A DNA stretch of 64,000 bases from PRDV01 sp963710865 (GCA_963710865.1 CAVQBR010000002.1:1694356-1758355); one strand, 5' to 3'; counted from the first letter of the stretch, positions 36,676 through 45,219 are shown. Translations and numbers: made by a program. Notes: generated by a model not told the origin, from the sequence alone.

Positions 36676-37569
36676 ATGGAATTAGAACATCACATTTTCG
36701 CATTTATTAATTCATTAGATATACGATCATCGTCTAAGCACACCTACCAACGCCAACTAAAAGAGTTTGTAGGATGGTATAGAGACTCTGGGTCACCCCT
36801 GCTTGATCGGGAACAGATTCTTCAGTATAAGGACTATCTAAAAACTAAGAGAGAACTCGCAGCATTTACTATTAGTGGCTATCTAACTGCAGTGCGGCGT
36901 TTCTTTGAATGGCTTGAGGAATCGGGCCTTCATAAAAATAGTGCCCGAGGCATTAAAGGACCTGCTCGTAAGCGGGGCTTCAGGAAAGATGCCTTGACGA
37001 TTGAGCAGGCGAAGCTTATTCTCAATTCAATTAATCGAAGAACACTGAGCGGCAAACGGGATTTTGCCCTCATTAACTTAATGATTCGTACAGGGCTACG
37101 TACCATCGAAATAGCTCGAGCATTACGAGAAGATATGAGGCAGCAGGGTGGTGAAACAGTACTCTTCATTCACGGAAAAGGAAGAGATGCCAAAGACGAA
37201 CTCGTCCTCTTAACAGAATCAACCCTAGAGCCTATTACTGAGTATCTCTCTGCTCGAGGGAGCATAAAGGATAGCGATCCTCTCTTTGCCTCCCATAGCA
37301 CCAAAAACTTTGGCTGCCCATTAACTACCCGCTCAGTCTCGCGGATTGTAAAAACGGTATTGAGAAAAGTTAATCTCGATGATTCACGACTAACAGCTCA
37401 CAGCTTACGCCACACGGCAATAACGTTCAGTCTCTTAGGAGGCGCAACCCCTCAAGAAGCACGTCTCATGGCACGCCATGCAGATATCAATACAACACTG
37501 ATCTATGCCCATAATATCAATCGTATCAAACAAGCCCCCGAAAAAAAGATAGATGAGCTGCTCGAGTAA
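36676..37569 (+). CDS. xerC: Tyrosine recombinase, XerC/XerD type (297 aa)
   Basis: Integrase-family recombinases cut and rejoin DNA through a tyrosine; Xer proteins resolve chromosome dimers at dif. All catalytic residues are visible: Arg142 (G-L-R-T-I-E), Lys168 (H-G-K-G-R), His242 and Arg245 (H-S-L-R-H-T), His268 (A-R-H-A-D) and Tyr277 (L-I-Y-A-H). An N-terminal SAM-like core-binding domain covers residues about 1-95. The length fits Xer. The start ATG follows GAGGATT. It stands alone between FtsW (opposite strand) and the secreted-protein cluster. I cannot tell a housekeeping Xer from an element-borne one, and the gene symbol is tentative. Confidence 0.85.
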   Translation: MELEHHIFAFINSLDIRSSSKHTYQRQLKEFVGWYRDSGSPLLDREQILQYKDYLKTKRELAAFTISGYLTAVRRFFEWLEESGLHKNSARGIKGPARKRGFRKDALTIEQAKLILNSINRRTLSGKRDFALINLMIRTGLRTIEIARALREDMRQQGGETVLFIHGKGRDAKDELVLLTESTLEPITEYLSARGSIKDSDPLFASHSTKNFGCPLTTRSVSRIVKTVLRKVNLDDSRLTAHSLRHTAITFSLLGGATPQEARLMARHADINTTLIYAHNINRIKQAPEKKIDELLE

Positions 37570-37612
37570 CAGATGTCCTCAGCTTAAAAAGCTTATTCAT
37601 TTTTGAAAAGTA

Positions 37613-37642
37613 TTGAATTTAAAACTTGATTTTGTTTATAAT
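37613..37642 (+). promoter_or_regulatory. Promoter of the small secreted-protein cluster
   Basis: TTGAAT (37613-37618), an 18-base spacer and TATAAT (37637-37642). A strong AAGGAGG ribosome site (about 37670-37676) follows before ATG 37682. Confidence 0.6.
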
Positions 37643-37681
37643 AAGAAATAATAAGAGAGTTTTACTTTTAAGGAGGCCAAT

Positions 37682-38356
37682 ATGAACAGCACATTTCTCT
37701 TGAGCGGCTTGGCGTTTCTCATCATGGCTGCTTCTGATATGCATTGCATCGAACAGATTCATAACATCCAGTTTTCACAGGTACGCAACGAAGAAGAACG
37801 CAAACAGAAAGAGGTTGGACATCTAGAACGCAGAGAGCCTCGAGCTTTCTCCACTCCTGAGCGCCATGACGTACTTACTCACATGCAAACTCCATTAAGG
37901 GGCCCCGCATCGACTCAAAGAAGAGCTATTCCACAACTGCGTGTTCCCGAACCAAGACTTACTCAGACACAGCCCGTGCCAACTGTACCAGTTCCGGCAC
38001 CAACAAACACTCAAGGCCCTGGAGCACCTGCGCCAGATATCGCACTCCCATCTGCACCTGCTGCACCAGCAGCTCCCATAAATCGCGGCTTGCAAGGTCC
38101 TAACAAAAGTGCGAGGCCAAATATAACGATTGCTCAAGCTCTAGCACCGCTTGAGCAGCCGAGGCTCGATGCCTCAGTTTCGCTTTTACCCCAAGCACTA
38201 GCCCCACTACCAGGGGAACCACTATCTATAACACCAAAGGAAACTACACCGGTACCGGAGTTAACTGGTGCAGCTGCATCTTCCAAACCTGAAGCAACAG
38301 CTCCAGCAAATCAAGCTCCCACAGAAGAACGAGGAAAATCTGAAACCCCACACTAA
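37682..38356 (+). CDS. Secreted Pro/Ala-rich protein, unknown function (224 aa)
   Basis: Residues 1-20 form a signal-peptide-like segment (F-L-L-S-G-L-A-F-L-I-M-A-A-S). The rest is low-complexity: rich in Pro, Ala, Thr and Gln (P-V-P-T-V-P-V-P-A-P-T), with no fold I recognise. It probably forms an extended, disordered chain in the envelope or outside the cell. It has a very strong ribosome site and promoter, so it may be abundant. Two further small secreted genes follow on the same strand (gaps 18 and 84 bases), suggesting an operon. Confidence 0.75.
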   Translation: MNSTFLLSGLAFLIMAASDMHCIEQIHNIQFSQVRNEEERKQKEVGHLERREPRAFSTPERHDVLTHMQTPLRGPASTQRRAIPQLRVPEPRLTQTQPVPTVPVPAPTNTQGPGAPAPDIALPSAPAAPAAPINRGLQGPNKSARPNITIAQALAPLEQPRLDASVSLLPQALAPLPGEPLSITPKETTPVPELTGAAASSKPEATAPANQAPTEERGKSETPH

Positions 38357-38374
38357 GTTTTAAGGAGAGATACC

Positions 38375-38680
38375 ATGAAGTCAATTTGTACATTGTTTAC
38401 TCTGTTGATATTAAGTAGTCCATTCTTTGATGTTGATGCTCGTGGTAGCTCCAAAAAAGGTTCCCCTGCAAAACAGAGGGCCCAACGAGCGAGAGAACGA
38501 GGGAGGGATACCGCCATACTCTCTTGGTGGAACGAAGGGGCTTGGCAACCAGGGTCGCATACAGCTCCACAATCAGCCTGGTTGGCGAGACATTCGCAAT
38601 CACCAGAGCCCAGCATAACAGCTCACCCGCCTACGAAATCTTCCGAAGAAACACCTGAACGAACTAAAATGCAAAAATAG
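38375..38680 (+). CDS. Small secreted basic protein, unknown function (101 aa)
   Basis: A signal peptide (residues 1-20, T-L-F-T-L-L-I-L-S-S-P-F) leads to F-D-V-D-A-R-G, which is almost the same as F-D-I-D-A-R-G at the same place in the next gene. After this the chain is basic (Q-R-A-Q-R-A-R-E-R-G-R) and low in complexity. The shared pre-sequence with unrelated mature parts suggests a common export or processing signal. AAGGAGAG precedes the ATG. It is not recognised otherwise. Confidence 0.7.
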   Translation: MKSICTLFTLLILSSPFFDVDARGSSKKGSPAKQRAQRARERGRDTAILSWWNEGAWQPGSHTAPQSAWLARHSQSPEPSITAHPPTKSSEETPERTKMQK

Positions 38681-38764
38681 CCAAAAAATCCATTGATTTA
38701 AGCTAGCGGCAATCTGAACAAAAATGAGGCAAGGCATAATCCTCTTTTATTAAGGAGAAGTATC

Positions 38765-39376
38765 ATGAAATCACGTTCTACAATTATTATCCTGTTGACG
38801 TTCATAATTGGGTCATTCCTCCCTTTTGATATTGATGCTCGCGGAGGGCATGGCGGAGGCCATCGAGGTGGCGGTGGACACCGAGGTGGAGGCCATAGAG
38901 GCGGACATGCCGGCCATAGAAATGGTCATCGCGGCAATCATGGACATAAAGGACACAATCATCGAGGAAACCATAGGAATCATCCAGGTCATAGGGGCGG
39001 AAGAGGCCATCATAATGGACACAATAGAGGACGAGGCCACAGGCATTATGGCCATCGAGGTGGCAGATGGGGTGGCGGCTGGGGAGGCTGGGGATGGAAC
39101 GGATATTGGGACGGCTATTGGGCAGGTCCGGGGTATGTCAATGGATGGGGGCCCGGAATAGATACATCAGTTTCCATTGATAACTCATCCGTAGTGGCTG
39201 CTGGTTCACCAGCATATCACTGCACATTCTATGATGCTCAGGGGACAAAGCTCGGCAGTCAAGGGACGGATGATATCGATAGCTTGCTGTCAACGGTTCC
39301 CTCTACGGTACCAGGAGGATCTACCTGCACCTGTTATGACAGAAATGGAACGATGATTAAACGTTCAGTTAATTAA
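38765..39376 (+). CDS. Secreted Gly/His-rich protein (203 aa)
   Basis: The signal peptide ends at F-D-I-D-A-R-G. Residues about 27-105 are almost entirely Gly, His, Arg and Asn in short repeats (G-H-R-G-G-G, G-H-N-H-R-G-N), followed by a Trp/Gly stretch (G-G-W-G-G-W-G-W-N-G-Y-W). The C-terminal 65 residues are ordinary sequence with four cysteines (Y-H-C-T-F-Y and, later, T-C-T-C-Y-D) and may form a small folded domain. His-rich tracts can bind metal ions or act as flexible surface polymer; both are inference. AAGGAGAAG precedes the start. Other frames across the repeat are also open, which is a composition effect. Confidence 0.8.
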   Translation: MKSRSTIIILLTFIIGSFLPFDIDARGGHGGGHRGGGGHRGGGHRGGHAGHRNGHRGNHGHKGHNHRGNHRNHPGHRGGRGHHNGHNRGRGHRHYGHRGGRWGGGWGGWGWNGYWDGYWAGPGYVNGWGPGIDTSVSIDNSSVVAAGSPAYHCTFYDAQGTKLGSQGTDDIDSLLSTVPSTVPGGSTCTCYDRNGTMIKRSVN

Positions 39377-39383
39377 AGGTAAT

Positions 39384-39410
39384 GAGGAAGCTTTAACGAG
39401 CTTCCTCTTT
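39384..39410. terminator. Bidirectional terminator between the Gly/His-rich gene and murD
   Basis: A perfect 9-base stem, GAGGAAGCT / AGCTTCCTC, around a TTAACG loop. TTT follows on the + strand. The hairpin includes the last codons and stop of murD, so one element can serve both converging genes. Confidence 0.7.
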
Positions 39411-40865
39411 CAATTCGTTTACCAGCTCTTTAAACACTTCACCACGGTGAGCATAATGCTTGTAGAAATCGTAACTTGCTCCTGAAGGAGAAAAGAGAAT
39501 CCTGTCACCCGGCTGGGCTCGATCAAGGCAGGACTGGAATGCTTCTTCGAGAGTATAACAGCGATAAGCAGAAACACCTGAATTCTTGCACGCTTCATAG
39601 AGTGTATCAGCTTCAGCTCCAAAACAGGTGATAGATTGCACCTTATTTTTAAATGCGGGTATAAAAGCGCCTCGATCAACTCCTTTGCCAAGCCCTCCGA
39701 GCATCAAATGTATGGGTGCTGGTTGTAAGGCCTCAACTGCAGCAAGGCTGGACTGGGGAATGGTCGACTTTGAATCATTGTAAAAGGCAATCCCTCGGTA
39801 GGTTCCAAGTGATTCAAGTCTATGAGCGGGGATAGTAAGATCAGAAAACGAAAGAAGCGAAGGGGAAATCCCAAGCATATCGCATATTGCTACTATCATG
39901 AGCCAATTTTCTTTGTAAGAGAGCTGTGGAAGCTTTTCAAAATCAATAAGGGATGAAGAGGTCCCGTTTTTTTGTTTTATAATGACGTTCTCTACTAAAC
40001 TATACAGCGTATCCTCTGGTCCAAGCTTATCTGTACCCCCTGCTGAGAAAAATGAAAGAGGGCGATCGGTAAGCTCTCTTATTCGATCCTTAAGTGCAAG
40101 GGGAAGGAGCGCTTGCTGGTGATCCTGTTGAGAGTGGAGTATCTTATATTTTGCTAAGAAATACTGGTCGAAGGTACCATGCCTATCTAAATGATTCGGG
40201 TATAGATTTGTAATAAGAGCAATATCAGGTACAAAACGTGTCGCACGTTCAAGCTGAAAGCTTGAGAGTTCGAGCAAGCCATAGGTAGCATCATGCCCGA
40301 TAAGATCAAGCATGCCGGTACCAATGTTGCCCCCCGTAGCGAGTGAAATTCCGTTATGTCCAAGAATCTGTGACAGCAAATGCACCGTGGAGGTTTTACC
40401 GACAGTTCCCGTAACAGCAATAAGCTTATTCTTCCAGGCATCAGCAAAGAGATCGAGTTCTTCTACGAATGCATGCTTCGTAAGAAGATCTGGGGGAAGA
40501 GCAATTCCTGGACTTGGTACAATATATTCATGAGAGTTAAAAAAAGCATCTCTTTCACTATCATGAAAATAACTGATGCCTAAGCTTTCAAGCCACATAC
40601 GCTCCTCATCAGAAGGCTTACGTGCATCCATAACCGAAAGTGAAAAGCCTCGAGCATGCAGAAATCTCAACACTGATGTGCCTACAACACCAAGACCCCA
40701 GACACCGTAGTTTCTTTTCACCAGATCTCCATAGTTAATAGCTCTCTTCTTAGTATAGCAAAGCGGGCAAAAAGACAAATCGCCCCGTTGTTCAACAAGT
40801 ACCGAACGCTCCAGCATGCCTCGCTGAATGAGGCGATCAAAAACACTTTTGCAATAGATTTGCAA
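39393..40865 (-). CDS. murD: UDP-N-acetylmuramoylalanine--D-glutamate ligase (MurD)
   Basis: MurD adds D-glutamate to UDP-MurNAc-L-Ala, using ATP, in cytoplasmic peptidoglycan precursor synthesis. Seen: an N-terminal nucleotide-binding domain (G-V-W-G-L-G-V-V-G-T-S, about residues 54-64), an ATP loop T-G-T-V-G-K-T-S-T (152-160; Val replaces the usual Asn), the N-H-L-D-R-H-G motif, a central Y-N-D-S-K-S-T motif, and the C-terminal L-G-G-L-G-K-G-V-D motif. At 490 residues it is about 40 longer than usual. The extra N-terminus carries C-P-L-C; the ATG at 40817 would remove only part of this. The true start may be further in. No other mur gene is adjacent. Confidence 0.9.
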   Translation of the reverse strand: MQIYCKSVFDRLIQRGMLERSVLVEQRGDLSFCPLCYTKKRAINYGDLVKRNYGVWGLGVVGTSVLRFLHARGFSLSVMDARKPSDEERMWLESLGISYFHDSERDAFFNSHEYIVPSPGIALPPDLLTKHAFVEELDLFADAWKNKLIAVTGTVGKTSTVHLLSQILGHNGISLATGGNIGTGMLDLIGHDATYGLLELSSFQLERATRFVPDIALITNLYPNHLDRHGTFDQYFLAKYKILHSQQDHQQALLPLALKDRIRELTDRPLSFFSAGGTDKLGPEDTLYSLVENVIIKQKNGTSSSLIDFEKLPQLSYKENWLMIVAICDMLGISPSLLSFSDLTIPAHRLESLGTYRGIAFYNDSKSTIPQSSLAAVEALQPAPIHLMLGGLGKGVDRGAFIPAFKNKVQSITCFGAEADTLYEACKNSGVSAYRCYTLEEAFQSCLDRAQPGDRILFSPSGASYDFYKHYAHRGEVFKELVNELKEEAR

Positions 40866-40886
40866 TGCAGGCCGTCTCGCTATACA
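40860..40886 (+). promoter_or_regulatory. Candidate promoter of the 40930 gene
   Basis: TTGCAA (40860-40865), a 15-base spacer and TATACA (40881-40886), placed 44 bases before the start codon. It overlaps the first codons of the divergent murD frame. Confidence 0.4.
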
Positions 40887-40929
40887 CTGATAAGAATGAA
40901 GTTTCTTCCAGTTACCTCAAGGACCTGAC

Positions 40930-41961
40930 ATGACCTATCGTTTTCTTTTTATAACGCTGTTTGTTACATTGCTGCCTGTTTCATTCATCGCAGGTGAATC
41001 ATATTATGAAAAAGGGCGCTCCGATGGCAGCGAGCTTGCTCAACATATCTACTCCCTCCTCGTAAAAAAGACGATATGCTTGCGAGGGGGCACAGATGGA
41101 ACAGCTGCATTACGGGATTTTCTTGAAAGAGAGCCAAAGGACACAGACAGGCATGCAGCAATTTTCAAAGAATTTAAAGCATATTATACCGGGTTTCATG
41201 AAGCATTCACCCAGTTGATGAATGAAGAACTCTACCAATCAGCCTATCTCAAACCAGCTTTAAAAGAGTGGATAACAACCCTCTATAAAATGACCTGTGA
41301 GATCTGTCACAGTGCGATGCATGCTGACACATTCGACGCAGCTGATCGGAAGCAATGCGCTCTCATGAAGAAGAATATCAGTAGTTTTCTTATTCATACA
41401 CGACCAGCACTTCAACTTCCAACAGAAGACATCGTCGTACCGGTACCTACAAGTCCTTTTTACCTTCAGGGTCAAATAACAGGACGTTCTCTCTCTTTAA
41501 AGCTCGTGCAAGCTTGCGCAGCCTATAAACACCTCTCTCAGATACGAGAAGAGTTTCTTGATCGCCTTCAAGAGCCCCTTATCAATAAAGATAGTTCAAC
41601 AGAAGAGCACAAACAAGCATTTAAGGATTTAAAGCAGTTTTTTGTAGGCCTTAAGGAACAATTTATGGGGTATACCACAAGTTCAGTTGAAGCTACTTGT
41701 AGGGCTCACCATCTGCCAGAAAACTTAATAGAGCTGTGCAAACTGGACCATGACTATGTATCCTCTACTACCGAGCTCATACTTGGAAGTTCCAGCATGG
41801 CTCAGATCATGCATGTTGGAACAAATCTTGTCAGATACTATGAGAGCTTAATAATGGAATATCAGGTACAGCAGAGCTCAAGTTTCGCACATATTTGCGA
41901 GTTAGCATGCTCTCTTGAGGAGATTCTTATTTTTGATGAACTGATGGAGCAACAAGAGTAG
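40930..41961 (+). CDS. Secreted protein of unknown function, paralogue 1 (343 aa)
   Basis: A signal peptide (residues 1-21: F-L-F-I-T-L-F-V-T-L-L-P-V-S) is followed by E-S-Y-Y-E-K-G-R-S-D-G, then a mostly helical chain. Several positions are shared with the next gene: F-K-A-Y-Y-T-G-F, T-R-P-x-L-x-L-P, and R-A-H-H-L-P-E-N-L-I. Cysteines occur in similar places in both. I recognise no known domain. The protein probably acts in the periplasm or outside the cell. Confidence 0.8.
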   Translation: MTYRFLFITLFVTLLPVSFIAGESYYEKGRSDGSELAQHIYSLLVKKTICLRGGTDGTAALRDFLEREPKDTDRHAAIFKEFKAYYTGFHEAFTQLMNEELYQSAYLKPALKEWITTLYKMTCEICHSAMHADTFDAADRKQCALMKKNISSFLIHTRPALQLPTEDIVVPVPTSPFYLQGQITGRSLSLKLVQACAAYKHLSQIREEFLDRLQEPLINKDSSTEEHKQAFKDLKQFFVGLKEQFMGYTTSSVEATCRAHHLPENLIELCKLDHDYVSSTTELILGSSSMAQIMHVGTNLVRYYESLIMEYQVQQSSSFAHICELACSLEEILIFDELMEQQE

Positions 41962-42103
41962 AAAGGATTTAAGAATCCGCTGTACACCTGAGTATCGGTG
42001 CTAACCCCAATAGAGATGAAACTATTTTAAATCGACTTGCACTGCGAGGCGTGTGCATATAGAATTAACAAGAAAGTTCCACTCCTTACTCAAAAGGCCC
42101 AGA

Positions 42104-43108
42104 ATGATCTATCGTTTAATTTTTTTTGTCTTACTCATTCCTGTTTCACTCCGCGCACATGAGTCATATTACGAGGATGGTCGCAGTGATGGTACCGATC
42201 TTGCTCGGCACTTACAGTCACTCATAGCAAAGGACACGGTATATTTCCACTCTGATACTGGCGCAATAATTGCATTACGTGAAACTCTCAAACGAGAGCC
42301 CGTAGGTACATACGAGCATGCAAAAGCTTTAAAAGGCTTCAAAGCATATTATACAGGATTCTACGAAGCATTTACACAGCACGGAGAACTCGACAAAGCA
42401 GCATCTCTCAAGACTGATTTGAAAGAGTGGATACAAACGCTCTCTACAATGACCCGCGAGATCTGCGTGAGTGGAATAAACGCAAATACATTCAATGCAG
42501 CAGACCTTCAGCAGTGCGATTGCATGAAACAAAACATCAAGAGCTTTCTTACCCGCACACGGCCAAAACTCGAACTGCCAATAGAAAATATCGTTGTTCC
42601 TATGCCTACAAATCCTTATTATATCAGGGGCCGAACGATAGGGTGCACTCTCTTGGCAAAGCTTATAGAAGAACGCGATAGGCACCCAGCTGAGATAGTG
42701 GAGAAAGAGCTTGAGCCTCTCAATGAAATTCTTCATAGCAAAGAGAGTTCAACAAGGGAGCACAAGCAAGCATTCAGTGACATGAAGCAATTTTTTGTGG
42801 GTCTGAAAGAACGGTTTATGCCCTATACGACAGCTGCTCTTGAAGCCAGTTGTCGGGCACATCATCTGCCAGAAAATTTGATTGGGCTCTGTAAGAGAGA
42901 TCATGACTATATATCCGCAGCTACCCAAATCATACTTGGCAGTACCAGTGTAGCGCAGGCAACACATGCTGGAGAGAAACTTGAGCGTTATTATGAGAGT
43001 GTACTCATGGAGGATTGGTTACGCCAGGATATCAATTTCGAAGAGCTCAACAATTTAGCATGTTCTATTGAGGATGGTCTTATTTTTGAAGAGTTTGACG
43101 AGCACTAA
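42104..43108 (+). CDS. Secreted protein of unknown function, paralogue 2 (334 aa)
   Basis: Tandem paralogue of the preceding gene, with the same layout: signal peptide (L-I-F-F-V-L-L-I-P-V-S), E-S-Y-Y-E-D-G-R-S-D-G, F-K-A-Y-Y-T-G-F-Y, and R-A-H-H-L-P-E-N-L-I. A longer frame starts at 42053, but ATG 42104 aligns with paralogue 1 and gives a proper signal peptide, and AAAGG lies upstream of it. Divergence is clear across the whole length, so the duplication is old compared with those in the ankyrin array. The PEBP-like gene starts 14 bases after the stop, probably in the same transcript. Confidence 0.8.
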   Translation: MIYRLIFFVLLIPVSLRAHESYYEDGRSDGTDLARHLQSLIAKDTVYFHSDTGAIIALRETLKREPVGTYEHAKALKGFKAYYTGFYEAFTQHGELDKAASLKTDLKEWIQTLSTMTREICVSGINANTFNAADLQQCDCMKQNIKSFLTRTRPKLELPIENIVVPMPTNPYYIRGRTIGCTLLAKLIEERDRHPAEIVEKELEPLNEILHSKESSTREHKQAFSDMKQFFVGLKERFMPYTTAALEASCRAHHLPENLIGLCKRDHDYISAATQIILGSTSVAQATHAGEKLERYYESVLMEDWLRQDINFEELNNLACSIEDGLIFEEFDEH

Positions 43109-43122
43109 GAAAGGGGGTTTAG

Positions 43123-43635
43123 ATGAAAACAATACTTTTTATATTAGGAGTAACCATGGGTAGCATAGAAGCAGCACCATTTCACCTTATCACTCAAGCA
43201 TTTAAGCAGGGTGGTCGCATTGACACTTCCTACACCTTGTACGGAGAAAACAAAGTGCCCGATATAGCCTGGTCCGGTGCACCTGCAGGAACAAAATCTT
43301 TTGCACTGATTGTAGATGATCCGGATGCTCCAACAAAGCTTCCTTGGGTCCATTGGTTGGTATTTAATATACCAGCGACCCAGAAAAAGCTGCCTGAGCT
43401 TAGTCGAAAGAAAGAGTTAGCTGATGGTACAAAGCAGGGAATCACATCATTTAAAGAGATAGGATACGATGGCCCTAAACCGCCTCCAGGGAAGGACCAC
43501 CGTTATTACTTCAAGCTCTATGCGCTCGATACATTGCTCGATCTACCTGGCGGAGCAACAAAAGAACAGATGCTTTCTGCGATGAAAGGGCATATACTCG
43601 CACAGAGCGAGCATATGGGCCTGTACAAAAAATAA
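43123..43635 (+). CDS. Secreted YbhB/YbcL-type PEBP-family protein (170 aa)
   Basis: This is the phosphatidylethanolamine-binding / Raf-kinase-inhibitor-like family; the biochemical role of bacterial members is poorly known. Visible landmarks: P-D-I-A-W-S-G-A-P-A-G-T-K-S-F-A, then D-D-P-D-A-P, W-V-H-W-L-V-F-N-I-P, Y-D-G-P-K-P-P-P-G, and H-R-Y-Y-F-K-L-Y-A-L-D. A short signal peptide (residues 1-18) suggests export. The length is normal. AAGGGGG-type ribosome site upstream. Confidence 0.9.
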   Translation: MKTILFILGVTMGSIEAAPFHLITQAFKQGGRIDTSYTLYGENKVPDIAWSGAPAGTKSFALIVDDPDAPTKLPWVHWLVFNIPATQKKLPELSRKKELADGTKQGITSFKEIGYDGPKPPPGKDHRYYFKLYALDTLLDLPGGATKEQMLSAMKGHILAQSEHMGLYKK

Positions 43636-43637
43636 TC

Positions 43638-44066
43638 TCAAATCTTGCAGGACTTCTTCATGCACGGGCACCAGAGAGCGAGCTTTCCATGACCACCTAT
43701 GATTATTGCAAGGTCGAAGAGAGCCAAGCTCAATGGATACTCAAATCCACCTTTTTGTGCAAAAAATCCATGAGGCCAATGAATAAGAAAGACTGCACCA
43801 AGCATAACACAGAGAGTCATAAAGGCACCGAGCTCTGGCAGGAGACCAAGAAGCAGAAACCAACCGCCAACAAACTCTGCAAATGCGGCTAGATAGGCAA
43901 GGTACGAAGGAATTCCAAACCCAGCTGCCCAGGTCACAAAGCCTTCAAGTCCGGGTCCGCCAAACCAGCCCATGACTTTTTGACCACCATGAATTATGAA
44001 AATAATTCCAAGAACGATACGAACGAGTGTCAATCCCCATTCGCTTCTTTGACATATATCACACAC
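43638..44066 (-). CDS. DoxX-family membrane protein (142 aa)
   Basis: DoxX-like proteins are small four-helix membrane proteins, some linked to redox or thiol stress. The chain has four hydrophobic segments and the family start W-G-L-T-L-V-R-I-V-L-G, followed by I-H-G-G-Q-K-V-M-G-W-F-G-G-P-G. Two cysteine pairs lie at the ends (C-D-I-C near the start, C-P-C near residue 133), unlike many relatives; they could be redox-active, which is inference. It converges with the PEBP-like gene, 2 bases between stops. Confidence 0.85.
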   Translation of the reverse strand: MCDICQRSEWGLTLVRIVLGIIFIIHGGQKVMGWFGGPGLEGFVTWAAGFGIPSYLAYLAAFAEFVGGWFLLLGLLPELGAFMTLCVMLGAVFLIHWPHGFFAQKGGFEYPLSLALFDLAIIIGGHGKLALWCPCMKKSCKI

Positions 44067-44111
44067 GGTATTCTCCTTTTTTTGTGGTGTAATGAATATG
44101 CCCCTAGCTTA

Positions 44112-44807
44112 CTACTGCTGGAGTAATTTTTCAAATTCATCAAGGAAGGTGTGTACATACTTTTTTATGCGCTCATTTTGAGCATAACTCTCAAGAAGTG
44201 ACGACATTCGTGCAACAGTAGCCGGTTTCATAATTGCATAACCTCTTTTTTTGCGAGCGGCTTCTTTAAAGAGTTTACCTGGTGATTGCTTAAGGTAATT
44301 TCGAATAATAAAGTGCCACAAATGTATATAGAGCGATGAAATCTTATAGCTTCTTTCATTTCGTGCATAAGTATTCATCGCACTGATAGCGCTTGGCACA
44401 TCTAACCGGTCGTAGCAGAGCTCATCTTCTACCGCTTTAAGAAAGTGCCCCTTCGATCCTTTAGGAACAAAGGCAAGAACATCGTAAGCTTTCTCCCGCT
44501 GAGCAATGCGCTCCCGTTGTTCGTCAACATAGGAATGAAATAAAAGGCCTGCTTCAAATGGATCTCTTGTAGCTCGTATTTCTTGCAATGTCACCCGTTT
44601 TCTATGAGTTCTCGTTCGTGGGATGCGGGCGAGATAACGTATATCGGGAAACAAAGTGCCTATCATAAAAAGCTGTTGTTCCAAAGGGGTATAGTACCTT
44701 GTCTTAAAAAACTGCTGAGCACAATAGGCATGTACTACAGGAGCTGCTGCATGCAGAGAACTTTGACAGGGTATAAGCAGAAAGAACAGAAAGAAATACT
44801 TTATCAT
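44112..44807 (-). CDS. Secreted protein resembling Zn-dependent phospholipase C (231 aa)
   Basis: A signal peptide (residues 1-20) precedes A-A-P-V-V-H-A-Y-C-A-Q-Q-F. Spaced His and Asp residues follow: G-T-L-F-P-D-I-R-Y, R-T-R-T-H, and G-L-L-F-H-S-Y-V-D-E. This layout resembles the metal-ligand pattern of the zinc-dependent phospholipase C / S1-P1 nuclease fold. The second half is basic and helical with no clear motif. I see the pattern but no definitive signature, so the enzyme assignment is tentative. Confidence 0.6.
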   Translation of the reverse strand: MIKYFFLFFLLIPCQSSLHAAAPVVHAYCAQQFFKTRYYTPLEQQLFMIGTLFPDIRYLARIPRTRTHRKRVTLQEIRATRDPFEAGLLFHSYVDEQRERIAQREKAYDVLAFVPKGSKGHFLKAVEDELCYDRLDVPSAISAMNTYARNERSYKISSLYIHLWHFIIRNYLKQSPGKLFKEAARKKRGYAIMKPATVARMSSLLESYAQNERIKKYVHTFLDEFEKLLQQ

Positions 44808-44861
44808 GGGGAGGACCTTTATAAGATAATTAGTTATCCTGGTTTAGGAAAGTTCTTCGAT

Positions 44862-45219
44862 TTATTGTTTAACAAATTTCAAAATCTTCTCAGCATCTTT
44901 AACGCAGCTTCAACAAACATTATACCTCGGTATCATAAAGATATCCTCAGGATAACGACAATTGGTAATAGCGGGATTCAAGTTTAGAGCTTCCTGGGCC
45001 AAACGGTAAATTCTTATTCAAAGCAATACAGGCATCAAGAAGCACTACTAGATCGTGAATTTTCTGACCTTCTACTCCCTGCGCTGCTAAGTATCCGTTT
45101 AGTGCTTTCTCAGCAGACTGCTGAGTCAAAACTACTAGTATATGTTCATCTTTTAAAGCCCGACGAGCTACTTTAAGCTCTTCCTCACTGATGAGTAACC
45201 AGATCTGACGGCTGTACAT
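44862..45219 (-). pseudogene. Decayed HEPN-domain gene (partner of the MNT gene)
   Basis: HEPN proteins pair with minimal nucleotidyltransferases in toxin-antitoxin modules, where HEPN is usually the RNase toxin. Here the first 70 residues are clear (Q-Q-S-A-E-K-A-L-N-G-Y-L, then K-I-H-D-L-V-V-L-L). After N-L-P-F the frame must shift (about 44990-45003) to continue N-P-A-I-T-N-C-R-Y-P-E-D. It must shift again near 44910-44930 to reach A-E-K-I-L-K-F-V-K-Q and stop. At least two shifts make it non-functional as written. It overlaps the end of the MNT gene by 35 bases, the usual arrangement. Confidence 0.75.

Noticed and set aside
38808..39161. Alternative frames across the Gly/His-rich gene
   Set aside because: Repeats rich in GGC/CAT/ATA codons keep all frames open. 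Only the frame with a signal peptide and ribosome site is credible.
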